Below, piece after piece: positions 35,694 through 37,112 of a DNA stretch of 37,112 bases. Each line of letters begins with the position of its first letter. Position 1 is the stretch's first letter. Made by a program: the position numbers and the translations under genes. The notes beneath the pieces were generated by a model. The model had not been told where the DNA came from and did not search any database. It worked only from the letters and a program-made list of their open reading frames with translations. This stretch comes from a virus, in the IMG/VR virus record IMGVR_UViG_3300009502_000118, positions 1-37,112 of that record, one strand, 5' to 3'.

Positions 35694-36668
35694 CTAGGCA
35701 TTAAGAGAAGCACGAGTTAAAGCACCTACTATCCCATCATTGACTAAATTATGAGATAACTGATAATTCTTTACCGCTTTTAATGTTAGCGAACCAAAAA
35801 AGCCTGTTTGTATTACTCCAAGTCTTTTTTGTAATTCTTTAACATCACTACTAATCATACCAAATATTAGAGTTTTGGTAAATTTAAAAAGTGGAAAATT
35901 ATATACCATAGTCCAACAAGACCAAACACCTCCTTTAAAGTAATCCTCTGAAATATATTGCCAACCATATTCACCTACAGAGTTTCCCCATGAGTTAGCA
36001 AAACCAATATATTTTTTTCCATTTATCATTAATGCTTTTCCACAATACAACCAATGAGCCCAGCAATCTGAGTTTATTTTAACTGGTGGAAGTGGAAATT
36101 TAGTTCTCCAAGTTCCGTTGTTCGTTCCATAAATTCCTATTACACAACCTTTATTATTTGATATAGCTTGAGCTACCTCGTCTATGTTTAGATTAACCAT
36201 AGCGTAGGATAGTCCTTTATCATTTAAAGCGTGTGCAAATGCTTCTAAGGTGATATCTTGTGGTCTTTCATAAAAGTCTTCACCTTGGGGCATTCCATTG
36301 ATATAGGAAGGGGTTAAATTCTCATCTCCCCATCCTTTTTTAATAACTAAATCACAATTAGTTCTACCTGCCGAACCACCTTTACCTACGAAAGTTTGAG
36401 AATAAATAAATTTTGCAGATTTTTCTTCGTTATCTATATCAAGTGCTTGCCCGTAATATGACCACGCTTGACCTCCACAACTTGAACTACCATTTTGGTC
36501 TTTGATAGTTAATTTTTTGCCTATTACTTGTTCTATGTCATAACCCATACTCCAATCAAATGGTGGAAATGCCATAGCTACATTAGCATATTGATAATCT
36601 CTATTGTCTGGTGCGTCTGGGATAGCTCCTGTGCCAAATACTTGTTCTCCTACTTGTGCATTATTCAT
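35694..36668 (-). CDS. Papain-like cysteine protease with peptidoglycan-binding domain (endolysin candidate)
   Basis: 324 residues. 'IKDQNGSSSCGGQAWSYYGQ' holds the oxyanion Gln58 and nucleophile Cys64 of C1-type peptidases; His205 in 'CWAHWLYCG' and Asn225 in 'FANSWGNSVGEYGW' complete the triad. Residues 272-322 match a PG_binding_1 domain: 'SSDVKELQKRLGVIQTGFFG', 'LTLKAVKNYQLSHNLVNDGI', 'VGALTRASL'. No signal peptide is seen. A C1 protease fused to a wall-binding domain beside a holin-like gene is an unusual endolysin; it would cut peptide stems or a surface protein. It could instead be a virion-linked protease. Confidence 0.8.
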   Translation of the reverse strand: MNNAQVGEQVFGTGAIPDAPDNRDYQYANVAMAFPPFDWSMGYDIEQVIGKKLTIKDQNGSSSCGGQAWSYYGQALDIDNEEKSAKFIYSQTFVGKGGSAGRTNCDLVIKKGWGDENLTPSYINGMPQGEDFYERPQDITLEAFAHALNDKGLSYAMVNLNIDEVAQAISNNKGCVIGIYGTNNGTWRTKFPLPPVKINSDCWAHWLYCGKALMINGKKYIGFANSWGNSVGEYGWQYISEDYFKGGVWSCWTMVYNFPLFKFTKTLIFGMISSDVKELQKRLGVIQTGFFGSLTLKAVKNYQLSHNLVNDGIVGALTRASLNA

Positions 36669-36669
36669 A

Positions 36670-36963
36670 TTATTTTACTGGAGGTATGCAGTCCAGTTTC
36701 TGCGATTTACATAATAAATAAACATTTGATTCTAAGTTTTGAAATCTTTCGTTGTCAGATGTTTCATGACTTTTTATCTCTTGAACATCAGTAGCAGTTG
36801 TAGCATCAGCTAATTTTAAAGAATTATAGATAATACTAACAAAAGTAAAAAGTATAGTCATTAGTATTCCAATAACCCACTTGAAAAAAGTATTTTCTGT
36901 ATTTTTTATAATTTGTGATGCGTTTGTTACGTCCTGTTTATCATTTACATCTTGTTGTTCCAT
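36670..36963 (-). CDS. Small membrane protein near lysis genes
   Basis: 97 residues. A charged start ('EQQDVNDKQDVTNASQIIKN'), then one hydrophobic span at about 28-47 ('FKWVIGILMTILFTFVSIIY'), then a helix with 'DVQEIKSHETSDNERFQNLE' and a C-terminal 'LLCKSQKLDCIPP' with two Cys. One span followed by a periplasmic coiled coil fits spanin-like or accessory lysis proteins. The stop is one base before the endolysin start. No sequence family is certain. Confidence 0.55.
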   Translation of the reverse strand: MEQQDVNDKQDVTNASQIIKNTENTFFKWVIGILMTILFTFVSIIYNSLKLADATTATDVQEIKSHETSDNERFQNLESNVYLLCKSQKLDCIPPVK

Positions 36964-36965
36964 AA

Positions 36966-37112
36966 CTAATTCTCTAAATTGCTAACTGCTAATATTTTTG
37001 CATTTACATCTTCTAGTTTATTTTGTATTTGAGTAAGTAATTTTGTTTCATTTGTCTTTTGCATATTTAAAATATCCAAAGAAACAAAACCTAAAGATTG
37101 AGAAATTTCAAC
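36966..37112 (-). CDS. Hypothetical protein, 5' end outside the window
   Basis: 48 codons plus a TAG stop at 36966-36968 are open to the right edge. The visible end is helical: 'EISQSLGFVSLDILNMQKTN', then 'LLTQIQNKLEDVNAKILAVS'. It may be a tail- or lysis-associated coiled coil. Two bases separate it from the membrane protein gene, indicating the same operon. Confidence 0.5.
   Translation of the reverse strand, partial: VEISQSLGFVSLDILNMQKTNETKLLTQIQNKLEDVNAKILAVSNLEN

Noticed and set aside
1-37112. Stop-codon reassignment (TAG, TGA) as in some phages and candidate phyla
   Set aside because: TAA, TAG and TGA all end well-bounded genes, and no known gene is interrupted by in-frame stops.
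1-37112. Diversity-generating retroelement, given the variable repeat proteins
   Set aside because: No reverse transcriptase or template/variable repeat pair is visible.

Overview
The window is a stretch of bacteriophage genome. Every gene I can support reads on the minus strand, so transcription runs from base 37112 towards base 1. The DNA is AT-rich. Genes are tightly packed, with many 1-25 bp overlaps. TAA, TAG and TGA all end clear genes (the methyltransferase at 32130 ends in TGA), so the code is standard. The capsid protein looks like the N4-gp56 family. Next to a large portal, a gp4/gp11-like adaptor and large internal virion proteins, this suggests a short-tailed (podovirus-like) virus of an uncultured bacterium. 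I cannot name the host. No integrase, tRNA, DNA polymerase, RNA polymerase or CRISPR array is visible, and both ends cut through genes, so this is part of a larger genome.

Layout in the direction of transcription. (1) 37112-35408, lysis: a one-span membrane protein, a papain-type cysteine protease fused to a peptidoglycan-binding domain (endolysin candidate), and a holin-like protein. (2) 35347-34400: a 254-base structured intergenic element, then three small Cys/His-rich or unknown genes closed by a clear intrinsic terminator. (3) 34212-28062, replication, recombination and modification: a promoter with a structured leader, a winged-helix replication protein, small genes, an orphan SPPY-class DNA methyltransferase, a second promoter, a CxxCxGxG zinc protein, a PD-(D/E)XK nuclease, an OB-like candidate ssDNA-binding protein, a NinB-like protein, a DUF3268-type zinc protein and NinG. 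(4) 28061-23245, accessory region: small unknown genes, two repeat proteins (9-residue and 5-residue units, 16 copies each) and a NUMOD3/HNH endonuclease. (5) 23242-16678, packaging and head: promoter, 48-aa protein, small and large terminase, portal, three small proteins, scaffold-like protein, major capsid protein, terminator. (6) 16694-8884: three small genes, then a sugar cassette (nucleotidyltransferase, three glycosyltransferases, two SDR epimerases, a shortened DegT aminotransferase) invaded by two HNH genes. (7) 8876-1, tail and ejection: adaptor, small virion protein, Gly-rich adhesin-like protein, coiled-coil protein, a 621-aa tail protein, a 780-aa internal protein with a lysozyme-like domain, a 512-aa protein, and a collagen-like fibre cut by the window edge.

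Taken together, the sugar cassette sits inside the virion gene block, which suggests glycan decoration of the particle or remodelling of the host surface. The nuclease, OB-like, NinB and NinG genes look like a phage recombination module. The most unusual material is non-coding: a multi-helix element with a possible kissing loop (35094-35347), a structured leader on the replication gene (34062-34140), two identically spaced two-part motifs upstream of the portal and adaptor genes, and promoters whose -10 box lies 6-8 bases from a start codon, suggesting leaderless mRNAs.
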